Below are positions 37,501 to 49,500 of a stretch of 64,000 nucleotides of DNA, one piece after another. The notes under the pieces were generated by a model. It ran no database searches. It saw nothing but the letters and a program-made list of their open reading frames with translations, and was not told where the DNA came from. Both the position numbers and the translations under genes were made by a program. Source of the stretch: Anarhynchus alexandrinus (Eukaryota; Chordata; Aves; Charadriiformes; Charadriidae). Location: NCBI GenBank assembly GCA_008711295.1, contig VUYV01000090.1, forward strand, positions 1,460,492 to 1,524,491, given 5' to 3'. Position 1 is the stretch's first letter. Every line of letters starts with the position of its first letter.

Positions 37501-39139
37501 GTATTTGGAATTTGTTTTGTCTTATGTCCAGAGTGGCACTAGCTATGAATTTCCAGCATAGTATTGGCATTGTTGAAAAATGGGACGAGGCTTCGAAGGG
37601 AGCAAGGGATTGTGTATATTTATGGTGCAGGAGTGAAAATGGCTTCATTGGTCAGTGGCACTCCTGTAATGAACAGGCTTTGGTGGGGTTTGTCTCCCCA
37701 TGGAGCCAGGTGTGATACCAGATTGGAAGTGCAGAGAGACCCTTTCTACTGAACTGACTCTGATCCATTGGGATGACGTTTGTGAGGAAGAGGCTGTGAA
37801 GGACTTAGTATCATTAAGTGTGCGAGGTCTTACCCCACACAGAGAATCAACAAACCTTAAGAGTGTCTGGAGCCAGACCAGAGGCAGGCATGGACTGATA
37901 TGTAGGTGTGAAATCTGTGTTGTTTCAAGAGATGTAACTGGTTCAAATTTCAGACTCTGTAATTCTTCCAAGCACTATTTTTGATAGGATAGAATCAGGT
38001 AAGTTGTCACCTTTTCTATTTAACTTGCATATAGAAATTAATAACTTGTCATATTCTATACCGCATTGTTGTGGAATAAGCTCAATAAGTAGAAAGAAAT
38101 AAAACTCAATATTTCAAAAACCAACCTGCCCCCAGTCTGCCACAGTTACTGGCAAAAGGACTTCACCCAGTAATTGTTTCTGGTGAGTCATAAAGGACAT
38201 TATAGCCCTTCATAGTATGAGAGGTTAAAACTTTATTTTTCACTTGTGTTCCTCTTCATAAATTCCTGCTGTGGAATAAAATAAAATAAACAAGTGAACC
38301 CAAAAGCCTGTGTCTGTCAATAAGCAGCCATTGAATATTGTTCCTTTTTAACATTACATTACTTGTTCCTCTTTGCAAAAGTCACAGATACACAAAACTC
38401 AATGAAGAAAAGAAAGCAAACTTCAAAGAAAGAACTTCATCTTACAGAACATCTTACAGTGTTGTCAGATGTCACTATTTGTTCAGCAAATGAATTTTTA
38501 AATTTAAGGAAAATTCAGGGAAATTCTGTAGCAAATAATAGAAAAAAGTAATCTAGATATTGGAGAGTGCAAAATATATCCTGAATTTGATGACAGCCTT
38601 CACATAAACAGCTGGACTCTATACTCTTTAAACAAGCATCATCTCCAGTAAAACTGATAAGCAAGACACCTGCTGAATGCCAGCAAGATTTTAGACCAGG
38701 TAATTGAAGAGCCCAGGAACTGGTAGTATGTCACATATATCACGTAACTATAACTGTATTTTCAAGTATCTACAGGTATAAGTCTAAACAGGCTTCTTTT
38801 CTGAAAAAAAGAAAAAAAATCCAAACCATTTTATATGATTAAATGTTTAGTACTATCTTCCATTTACTTTCATATTATATTTTCTCTATTTATAAGTAAA
38901 AATCTTTTCTCCCATTCTTGTCCAGCCAAAAAATTCTAAGTCCTGAAAGTCAAGACAGTACTTCACGTCTTCACCAGCGACATGCATTTCAAAGGTTAAC
39001 ACAGTTTGTAGGAGTTCACAAGGCAGTTCAAAAGTACCCCGATTACATAGCAAATTTGCTACCATAATAACCCTTTAAACCCTAGAAAAGGACAAATTGC
39101 CTGGGTCCCTTGGTAGAAAGGAGAACAGGGAGTGCGGGC
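25561..39139. other. Long non-coding stretch, no gene supported
   Basis: About 13.6 kb of AT-rich DNA with only short open frames (108 codons at most) and no repeat family I can name. It contains A15 runs at 25894-25908 and 30627-30641. The first follows the LINE fossil by about 330 bp, but I cannot show it is that element's tail. There is one ambiguous base (N) at 29416. A splice-like 60-bp segment at 26277-26336 is discussed under rejected items. Confidence 0.5.
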
Positions 39140-39330
39140 AGATTTAATTTCACCTAACGTTAGCCATCCAAAGTTAGATGTCTCTATTAAACTGGCTGCT
39201 TAGCCTCCCTCTCCAGTGAGCGGATGGAAGGAGACAGGTACTTCCAGGCAGTAATTCATCCCATCTTAAGATACTTTTCCAAGCTAATGGGATGAATTGT
39301 CGTGCCCATAAGGAGGCTTTATAAGTTTAT
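39140..39330. repeat. Possible old dispersed repeat, family unknown
   Basis: This block has more GC and a different texture from the AT-rich flanks. It contains a perfect 10-bp palindrome, CTAACGTTAG (39154-39163), followed by short echoes of it (AAGTTAGATG). It reads like a degraded retroposon, but I cannot assign it and see no second copy in this window. Confidence 0.2.
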
Positions 39331-40731
39331 TTGGCTGTAGAACAAGTTATAAACTTTGGCTTTTTTATCAGAACATATACTCTTTTTTTGCTTTTAGAAA
39401 TATTGTCAGAGGAATGACACTTGTAACTCTCTCTGTGCTCTGCTTGTCTTTCCTAATTTTGAAGTGTGGCCTTACATTGAAGCTCTCCTTGACTGAGTGA
39501 GAAATTATTTATGGACTGTATATGATCTTGGCTTGTATTATATACAGTCACTAATAGCCATAGCCCAAGAATGAAATAGTAACATATCTTTTCACGAGCT
39601 CTCCTGTTGAGCCATACTCAGACTTCCATGTATTCTCTTAAAGGTTTTTTCTTCAGGCTTCGTGCTATGTTATCTACTCTGTTCAGTGGTAGGAATCTTC
39701 TGAGAAAACAGTTTTCCTACAAACTGCATATAAAACAGAAGCTTTGCACATCATTTGCTCTTCTTTTATCTGTGCCACATTATTGCTATGAAAAGTACTT
39801 TTTCCCTGCTCTCACTGGGATTCGGAGGCAACCTGATGTTTCATCAGCATTTCTCAAGTTCAGGCTTGGCTCTGGCCATGTGCTTGGAGCACCTGTTGCA
39901 CCTGCACCTACACCTACATCAGATTTTCTCCTCTCATGCTGTTGTCTGGGCAGTGATGTGCAGACCACCAGTTTTCCTCTCTCTGTCTTCTTTTCTTTTA
40001 TTTTTTTTTCATAGCTTCCATCTCAGATACCAAAACCCATGTGTCCAGTTGGCAGTTTTATTGCTTTCAGAAGTGCAGTCTGCTATGAAAATTGTTATAC
40101 CTTTCTAAAGTTTTCAGCTGAAGTTCATTGGTGTTTTAAAATGACTGGTGGTCACCTGCAGCTGTGAGCGTTTAACCTCTCTTCACAGGTGGGGGAATGA
40201 GTAGGAGGGACAAGGACATAAGGAACAGCTGGGGCAAGCAGGTAATTAGAATGGCCAGTCCTAATTAGTTTTTAATAGTTGAGGAGGGTTTTTTGTAGCT
40301 GCATATGGCTGAGAGAGAGCCTTCAGGGAGCAGAAGTGAGCTGGGAAAGTAGAAGGGCTGGATATAAGGTTAGCCAAGAGTGGTGGTTTGCTGGAGGTCT
40401 TGGAAAAAGTTGAGAGCTGCTTGATTTAGATGATGTTTTTAGGGAGCTCTAGAAGACTAGAGAGGAAGTTTGTGTCCAGGGCTTGTGCTAAAGTGCTGGT
40501 TGTGCCAGAGGGAGAGTCCTTAAGTGTTCTGTGTATGTGCTCCTTCTTTCTTGAAAGGAAGAGGGATGAGGAAGATGATTTTAACTGAAAGGGATGTGGC
40601 TTAAGGGGCTAAATGCTGCCCATGTTCTCCCTGGTAAAGTACCTAGTGAAACTGCAACACCTTAAGGTCTCCTTTGTGGTACAAGCTGCATGCAAAAGGT
40701 ATTCATCCTGCAGAAAGTGTGGTCTAGCCTG
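39331..40731. other. Non-coding DNA, purine-rich to the right
   Basis: 39600-40110 has two overlapping open frames (135 and 117 codons) without recognisable domains. 40180-40620 is noticeably purine- and G-rich on the + strand (repeated GGAAG, GAGAG and GGGA words). No gene or repeat family is recognised. Confidence 0.45.
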
Positions 40732-40960
40732 GGCTTCTAGGTGTGAAGGGTCATACTGGAGGTAGGTGGTTGTCTGCTTTCTACTGATTGCAGTGAAGTA
40801 GGAGTGAGAGTGTGCATGTATGTGGTATGTGTGNTTGGGATCTTGGCTTCTAGGTGTGAAGGGTCATACTTCTGGAGGTAGGTGGTTGTCTGCTTTCTAC
40901 TGATTGCAGTGAAGTAGGAGTGAGAGTGTGCATGTATGTGGTATGTGTGTGTGTTTGGAC
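40732..40960 (+). repeat. Tandem duplication of about 115 bp with an N in copy 1
   Basis: GGCTTCTAGGTGTGAAGGGT begins copy 1 at 40732 and copy 2 at 40845 (offset 113). After a 3-base insertion in copy 2 (CATACTTCTGGAGG against CATACTGGAGG) the offset becomes 116. The rest, up to GTGGTATGTGTG, is identical. Copy 1 ends at an ambiguous base (N, 40834) inside the GT tract just before the junction, while copy 2 has a longer GT run there. The N beside the junction raises the possibility that the duplication, or its exact length, is an assembly error. Confidence 0.93.
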
Positions 40961-43510
40961 TTTGTGCATTTTTTTTAAGTTGCCTGTCTCAAATATTTTA
41001 ACAGTTGAGACAAGCAGGGCACGTGGTCTAGTCTTTGGCTTTTTTCCTGTTTCCCCTTAGAACTTGGAGAGAATCTCAGGTGGAAGCATTTTCCAGATCT
41101 TTCAGAATCTACTCTAAATGATCTGATATAGAAGCTTCTGTGTGTGAGCAGTGTAAGACTTTGCTCTATAATCTAATATTTTGATTGCCTTGAAACATGC
41201 AAGTGATCCTACTCATTAGTCTATGAATGGAGGAAAAAAAGTCTGGGAGAACACAGGAAATAAAATCCTGATGTTAGACCTTTTATATATATATTTTTTT
41301 TTAAAGTGCTTAATTCTTAACCAAGTTTTAAGATGGAGGTCAGCCTCTAAATACTTCTGAGGCTCTGGTTCTTTCTTGCTTGTGAAGTTAGACAAAAAAT
41401 TATCTTCTGCCTTTGTCTTTGGAGGTATTTATCTGCTGGCCGCCTGGCTTGGAAGGCGTTCTCTTGTTTCTCTGTAATGTTGTGGTACTGTTTCTCTGTG
41501 GGATATCTTTCTTTGGGATGTCCTGGAAACTGAGGCGGAAGAGTTCAAAAGAGTGATTGCTGTAGAGGAAATGTACCCACTAGAGGTAACAGGTGTTGGA
41601 ATAAGTAATGATGAAACCAGAGACTGATATTTATGTTTAGACAGGAGGAATATGCAGTTTTTATAGGACAATACTAAAGGCAGCCGTACATTATACATAT
41701 TAATTAAGAAAGGTGTGTGGTGCTTGTGGAAAGGCATCTTGCTGGAAAATAACTTCCAGATGCTTTCAGGAAAACTCCAGCTATCTTGTTATTCAACTTG
41801 TTAGTCATAGATTGACCGGTCTTTCTGCTGAAGCAGATAGGGAGGAGTTTTCATAAATTCTTATAAAGCTGAAAGCAGCATTGTGTGCTGTTTGTCTTTT
41901 CTGAAGTTTTTATCAAAAGAAAGTGTTCTTCTGTTGCATGGTCTACCTGTTTGTTAAAAAATGCCTACCCTTCTAAGGGTGTCTAGTAGGAGCAAAATAC
42001 ACTATATAGTAATGCTAATAATTAAATTTGTAAAATAACTGCTTTTTGATAGACTAACACAAAAGCACAATTACAGCAGTGGCTGTTTCTCATTAGTGGG
42101 AATGACATGCCAGCTTTAGAATATGTAATGATGTATAAGCCCTAGTGGTTATAATTGGCATAGAAATGTACTATATCCTTGGGTGTTAAAAGCCGTAAGC
42201 TATTTATTTTCATACTTACAAAGAGTATACTACATTGTGGTATAAATCTCACATGGATTGTCTTACTTGCATTTTTTTCAGTATAATTTATGTCCATATG
42301 GTTCAAATATGAATCTGTCCCCCTATTAGCATCCTGCTGGTGACATAACGTTCTAATAAATTAGTATCTCATGTTTGGAAAGCCTGTTTGAATTCGGAGC
42401 ATGTGAGTAGGTAACACAAATCTACCTGATCTTCCTGATACAGACAGCCTCGTTGTCACAAGGCTTCTGTAATACCGGAGCTTACACAACATAGCAGTGA
42501 TATACTTGCAAGACATTTGGCTACTGACTGTTGTGTCTGGTGTTCTGGGTGTTTGTTTTTTTTTAGAAGCACTGAATTCACATAAGTGAAGGGTGGTTTT
42601 GGAGGAGCTCTGTGTTATGCTGGGCTCTAGCCTAAACTAGGTGTAAATGGTGTAGAAGTTCATGGTACAAAGTAATTTTGAAACAGGGGATAATGTGTAT
42701 TAAAATAACTGGTGGTGTTCTACTAGACACCATATTGCATTGATTCTTCTGCAATATCAAAGGCAATTTGATTATAAGGTCTATATGTGACACGCATGAT
42801 ATGGATATGAAAGTCCATGGTATTGTCTTTTTTTCTTAGTGCTTCAGAAAACAAATACAGGGAAGTGGGGGAAAGAAGTATAGGGCTAAATCATGAAGAC
42901 TGTGGTTTTTTTCTTCAAAAAGAAATTGTTAAATAACTCCTCTCTTCTACTACCTATTCAAAAAAATCCAAGTTTCATTTTTGAATATGGTGAAGTGATT
43001 CTGAAAGAACAATTTTGCTTTGTTTCCTATGAGTCAAGAAAAGCTTCTGTAAACCTAGCATGAAGTATGGAATGAAACATCAATATGAGTTAGGGAAAAA
43101 TACAGATATAACGTCTCAGAACAGGCAGATGAACCCCTTTAATGATGCCTTTCTGGAATAAATGTGAATTTAGAGTATGTTTGCTTAATCTGAGTAAATT
43201 ACCTGGCTGAAGGGTAGTGCTGTGTGCAGCCCCAGTTCAGGTTAGGGCTCAGCATTTAAATTTGCGATCTAGGTGACGTGCAGAAGTTGAGGTGAAGACT
43301 GAAGTTCTGAGGTCCGAGGCTGAACAGAGCATTGGTAGCAAATTCAGCAAACTTTCTTCTCTGTGATTTTAATGCTACTGTACCATATTCATGGTCTCTT
43401 GAGGTTTTTTTGTTGCTATGGGAGTTTACATGGTTGAGATTGGTGAAGCTGACTCTGCGTGTGATGGAGATGTTGGTGAATATTTGACGTGTCTACCTTT
43501 TATTTTGCAG
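40961..43510. other. Non-coding DNA, T/G-rich on + strand
   Basis: No gene or repeat family is recognised. It has a short (TA)n tract followed by T-rich sequence at about 41284-41302. The only notable open frame is 41429-41737 (-, 102 codons), which has no recognisable domain. Confidence 0.5.
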
Positions 43511-43579
43511 AGAACTACAGCCAACAAGACTTCTGGTGCTCCTTCCTACAGCAGATGGTCCAGTTCACAGCCCCATCAG
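43511..43579 (+). other. Candidate 69-bp internal exon
   Basis: The segment is preceded by a pyrimidine-rich acceptor (CTACCTTTTATTTTGCAG, ending at 43510). It ends in CAG followed by GTAATATG, a good donor (from 43580). Its length is 69 bp, a multiple of three, and all three forward frames are open across it. Depending on phase the peptide begins RTTANKTSGAPSY (phase 0), ELQPTRLLVLLP, or NYSQQDFWCSFLQQM. I recognise none of these. Its GC content is higher than that of the flanks. The + strand T/G richness of the right half agrees with transcription in this direction. Splice-like pairs around short open segments also arise by chance in 64 kb, so this remains a candidate. Confidence 0.3.
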
Positions 43580-46500
43580 GTAATATGTCCTTGTCAAAAA
43601 GGATATGATGCTCAGGTTGACACAGGCTTCCTTTTAAAATGAATCTGTGGGGGAATCTGAGAGTGTTATCTACCTGCGTTAGCCCAACTAGGTCATGCTG
43701 ATCTCTGAGGTTGTTGCAGGGTATCCTGTGGCAAACTGTTAGATGCAGTTGCTGCTCATGGAGGGGCTTGTACAGCTGTGACTCCTCTAATGCAGTGGTG
43801 CTTCTCTGTGGGCTGTCAGGGATGGTTATTACGGCTGGATCCCCCTACCCTTTGCATCTTGTCACTTAAGCTAGAAGTGTGTTTGATGCTCTTTGGTGTG
43901 AAGTCATGTTCTCCCATGCTGACCCCCTGCAAAGTTTTTTCCACTACTTGAAACAATTGAGTTGTGAAGTGGTTACAATGGCCAAAACTTTCAGGAAAAG
44001 TTGTTATAAACCCAGAATGAAGCTGGAAAGCTGTTCAGGGATAGCCAGGAAGCAATATTATTGTTAATGATTTTTTTTTTAAATAAGAATTTGAATGTTA
44101 GTCAGGGTTTCTGTTACTTTATCAAAACAAAAAAAACCTTTCCTTGACTATAGACAAGGACATGGCTTGCTTTGTAATCAAAGAACAATGTATTTCAACT
44201 AAACAACTTCCTCTTTAAAAACTTCTCAAATGTTCAGTATTGATTGTATTAACATTGCTTTCCCCCAACCTCTACTTTTGCTTCTTTCTACCTTCACTCT
44301 ACCAAAAAAAAAAACCCAAACCCCAAACCAACAAACACACCCTCTTTGACACTATGAAAAATTTAAGTTATTCTGGTAGCAAATCCTTGATCTGAGATGC
44401 TGTATTTTTCCTTTTTATGAAGGACATGTATACACTAAGAGAGGAAACTTCCAATAGGTTGAAAAAATAAAGCCAAAGAAATTATGAATTTTGTTTGTAT
44501 TCAAATTAGGATGGGAAAGAAGGTGGCTAAATGCTTCATGGGCTGTTAGCTGCTTATTTCACCATCCTTCCAGTCTTAATAGTTCTGCTTTCACAAAGTA
44601 TTGTAAGAGTCTTGTTCCTCCTCCGTATAAAAGTATGGGGGTTTTGCTTGCTAAGGTTTCCATGTTTTCTTTTTCTTTCACTTTTTGTACGTTAAATTTT
44701 CACTGTTAGGGGGTAAAAATGAAGAATGTGTAGGCAGAAGGTTAACTCTTTCCAGTGGTTATTGCTTGCCCCATTCTAGGGGATTAGATGGTGAGCAAGA
44801 AAAAGTTCATGGAGTACCATTAATATGTACAAGGCTGAAGCAGCAATCGCTGTTCCCCTCTTTCTGCGTGTCTGCAGTTGCCCGTTAATGTTAATGGGAG
44901 GCGCATTCCTAAGTCAGGAGGAGATCATCCTAACAAATCATATGAAATGCTCTTTACACTCCACACACTTGATTTCCTTTTTGAGGAGGGAGGAGAAGAT
45001 AAGTACATAATAAAGATTGTTCGTAGTGTTACAACTCTGTCAAATCACTAGCAGAGTTGAGGGATTAACTGCCAGGAATGTTGTTTGAAAGTATGTCTAG
45101 ACCATCCAGCATCTGCAGGAAAAAAAAATTGTTGAACTGTATTAAAGCATGCCTGTGGTAATTTCCCTCCACCTATGTTGTACCCCACACATTTTAATCT
45201 CATCTTCCTTTGTCGTTTACACTCTAATCTTTTCTTTTTTATCCTTGTTTATTGTAAGCTTTTGTCTTCTGTGTTTTGGGTTTAATAAGCTTATAAACTT
45301 GCCTCACGGATATTACAAATACCAGTACCAACTGTGAAGATGTATAGCCATGCCGCGGTTCAGTTTGGGAGACCTGAGTACTGCTGTGCTCTCTCATGAG
45401 CTGAGTGGCAAAATATTTGTATTGGATCAGAGATTTGTATTCAGCCTTGCAACTTGCCAGCATCTATATATAGTTTATTTAAACATTTTTTTTTTAAGAT
45501 GGCTTTCCAGGAAAGAAAAAGATTAAAGTTCAAATTCATATTGTCTGCATTTTCTTCAGTCTCATGCAGTGAACACAGTGAAGGCTTTTCCACATACATA
45601 TTACAAGAATCCACACAGAAACCTAATAGAACTACATGGCTGAGACCTTTGATGCATCTAAGAAATGTTAAAAGTTAAATTGATTTCCTCCTTCCCTCCC
45701 CCAAGTTTTCTTTTTTCATTTCCTCTATCTGTGTGAAGTTTGAAGGTCCATTGGGTGAGAGATTTGAAAGGGTTCTGCAGGTGGGGTCAATGAGTCACTG
45801 AAAATAACACATTTTTCACTGACTTATTTTGCTTTGTGCTACCCAGACATGCTTATATTTTGTATTGGATAAGCTGAAGCATGTTTATCTATCTCAAATA
45901 CGCTATCTGGGGAAGGTTTTTAATAAGCTCTTATTAACTCTTTGCTCTCATGGACGTGTGGAATTTGTGTACTCAGGTTTTTTGATGTGAAGCTGTTCAG
46001 AGATTTTTTTTTTTCTGCCCCTTGAGCCTGGGAAAGTGTCTTGTTGCAGGGGAGGTGTCTTTAAAACTTGATTAAGAGGTTCCTTCTGACTGCCCTGGGA
46101 AAGAGGCATTACCACCTGCTTCAAGCTAGCTTTTCTCAAGCACTCCATTTTCTCAATGTCTGAATAAGAAACCAATGGTCTAAAAGGTTGATCTTTTTTG
46201 GAGCCAAGGAATTATTATATTTAATTAAAGGATTGGGGGGTGGGCAGGGAAGCCAAACCAAATCTCAGCTTCTGAACTGGTGTCCACGGAGCTGTGTTGG
46301 ACCTTACTGCCTTCAGATGCACTTAAACTGGCTTGAGGGATGGAATCGAGGAGAAGATACAAACTGATGCTAATGAGCTGAAATTGCCTACGCTGCCATT
46401 CTCGGCTAGTGGCATCACTTGATGTATGAAGAAGTCTGCAGCAATTTTATGAGAAGCTCTGCAGTGAACTTAGTCCTTCTGTGGTACTCTGAAGACTGTC

Positions 46501-49500
46501 TGTACTTGCTGAAGTGCAACTGGCTCTTACTGCTGATGAAAATGAAGGAGGAAGTGGCACTTTATCAGGCATGATGATATAGCTGATTTCCAACATGATG
46601 CTGCTTTTGCTGAGTAGGATGGCAGCCAAGGCAGAGTGTCTTATAGTGATGGCATATCCATGTGTGGGGCAGTCTGTCTCTCATTGGGAATCATCAGTAC
46701 GCAGGCAGGGTGGGACACAAGGCACTCAGTACTGCAGTTCAGCTGTCCCTAGAAGCAGTTTTAACGTTAACAATTCACTCATTACTAGTAATGACTTGAG
46801 AACTAAGTGTTAGGAACTATTGAGGTGGTATAGCCAAAGCAGATATAAAAATGAAGAAAAAAAAATAAATTTGCTCTGTAGAAAAACAGAATAAATGCGG
46901 TATTTCAGATGCCAGTTTAACATTGAGGCATTGAAAGAAACAATAAGTAAAGTGTCATAAAGAAAGAAGAATGGGACAATAATCCTCCTAACTTGCTTAT
47001 ATCCTTACTGTTGATGAGAGGCAAAAAGGGGGTAGCACCTAAACATTTCTCACAAATAACTCCACTTTATATGCAAGCAGAAGACAGTGACACCTTCCCT
47101 CTGAATGATTGAGATAGGCTGTCTTTTCTTGCTCATGGGCACACTGGGGAGCTGGTCAAGTCTGACAATTTGCTTGGTCCCCACTGGTGGCTGGCAGCTT
47201 CATGACAATATTCCAGGTCTCTTGCACAAGGGTTGTTAGCAAGAGTATCTTTAGATATGCTTAGATTATATTACTTTCCGGGAATATATGAATACATGTT
47301 TAGTATTAGGTGCTAAATGAGCCTGCAGAATAATTGGTGTGTCTTAAATGCCATTAAAAATAATACAGAACATTTCAGCATCTCTCCCGTCCCCATGTCT
47401 ATTAGCAAGACATTAGCTTATGAGCTAATGAAGTTAAAATGCAGAAAGTGAAACGGTGTCCAATGGGCTGCAGGACAGGAGGACTCTCAGCTAAACTTCC
47501 ATAATGTTCCTCTGTCGGGCTCCACTGCTGCTTTGTTACAGAATTATTGCTCTGACTTTGTGGTGTTGACAACACAAGCTTTTTCCTTTCTTGCAGATAG
47601 TCAAAGCTTTGTCCATTGCCGAACTTGGCATCAATGCCTTAATAAAAGTCGGAATGTGGGGTTTTTCTTCAATATCTTGCTTTTTAAACATAGACATAAG
47701 TACTATATTTTAGTACCCAGTGGTTAGCAGTTTTCTTCAAAGAATCAGAACAGACAGTGGATGTTGATAAACATTCAGTGTAGGATTTAAATTTTAAATA
47801 GGCCAACTCTTCTACCACCAATGTGGTAGTTTATAATACAGCTTCTTCATGATTGAGATGATGGAGATACCATTTAAGAAGACGGAGCTTGGAAGGGTGA
47901 TATTCCAGCTTTGCTGTGGCCGCTGTTTCACTGAATTCCAGGTCAGAGACTTCAGTATATGTAACAGCTCTCTTGCTTCCTCCCTGTTATGTGCATGTCC
48001 CTGCTTTCCCCTTGCCTTGTTTTTGTCCTTGTATTCTTCCTGTATAGGTGTTGGAGCAGTAATGTGTTGATGAGCAGATAATTACACATAGTTGTCAGCT
48101 CAGTAGCCTCTCTCACAGTGCATGAGGTCAAAATGAACCTTGTGATCAATCATTCAGTATGAGAGCAGAGCGTTTATTTAGTTTTAAGAAGCCATTCCAG
48201 GTATGGCTGCTGGTAGTAGTTGGAATGGTTCAACCAGTAGTAGTTGGGATTGTTGCAGCCGGCTTCTATCCAAAATAACAGGGACCTGCAGGTGGAATTT
48301 ATCACTTGTTAGAGCAGAGCAGGGAGATGGGTAATGGTGAGTTTCCGTTATGGGATCTGGCACATTACCTGAACACAACGGTTATTGGAGCACTTATTAG
48401 CAATGGCTCAGAAGATTCATTCCTGTGAAGTGACTTTTCTTTTAAACTGGTGGACAATACCTAGTTCTAAATACTGTAAAGATTCTTGTATTTGGCTGTT
48501 TTGAATCTTCTTTGTGTTTGGATTTTTTTTTTTCCTCCCTTCAGTGCCTCAAGTCTGACTTGGAAAAGTCAGTATTGAGAAAGTCACTGTCTCCCTGATG
48601 ACTCAGCTGTTTGTCTTTCTGCTGAGCACTGCAAACTGTGGCAGTAAACTTTTAGGTTAAGTGCCTGTCCACTAGAAAATGTACTGAGAACACCAACAAT
48701 TTTCCCAGAAGCCACTGAACAGCTGTCAAATGGCAACAACATTCCTTCACTGTTGACCTAGGTTTGAGCTGCACCAGTCTGCTCATCTAAATGAGAGTGA
48801 CTTAGTCCAAGTACTAGGGTTAAACCTTATTATAAAGGTCAAATGAGATCTGGCAACTTTCCAAAAGCAGACCAGACAACCCAAGCCACAGAAATATGTT
48901 GCTGCCTCCTGGCACTTGGCATGTAACCAAAAAACTGTAGCAAAATTCAGTGGGCTTAATCGGAGTTAATGAGGGAAATTTGTCAGTTTTGCAATAAATT
49001 GAGTATAAAATCCCTAAATACCTCATTTCCATAATACATCTTTTCAGAACTATACATACCTCTACACCATACATCATCATAGTTTTACAACGTTTGAACT
49101 TGGTTCTCATTGCACTTTGATCCTAGTTACATTTGTTTTTAAATCTGCTTTGGATAAGCACTAGGAATAAAATCAAATATGGAATGAAAAAAAAACAAAA
49201 CCTGCACTCTTAAAAGTTTTTCTGTCATGTTGTCAAACGGATTCACTGAATTTCAACAAGCTTCTGTTAGGCTTACCTTAGATAATTCATTAAATGTGAA
49301 TTAGAGGTGGAGGCAGTGCCTTGCAGAAGCAAGTTTAGTTAGTTAAATACTCGTTGCAAGGTATGATGTATAAAAGAATTATTATACTTCTAAGTTTACT
49401 GAAGGATTGGAAAAATCAAATATCTGTGGTCAGTACTCAAAGTTTGCTGCTCTTATTACATCCATAGCATATGCCATGTTATGCACACTATAGCTTTGTG

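Noticed and set aside
37860..37960. Words resembling MIR (CTGGAGCCAGAC, GGTTCAAATTTCAGACTCTG)
   Set aside because: The spacing between them is wrong for MIR and the rest does not match.
47597..47713. Acceptor TTTTCCTTTCTTGCAG followed by 38 open codons and a stop, like a terminal exon
   Set aside because: The peptide is not recognised, there is no clear polyadenylation context, and a single good acceptor is expected by chance.
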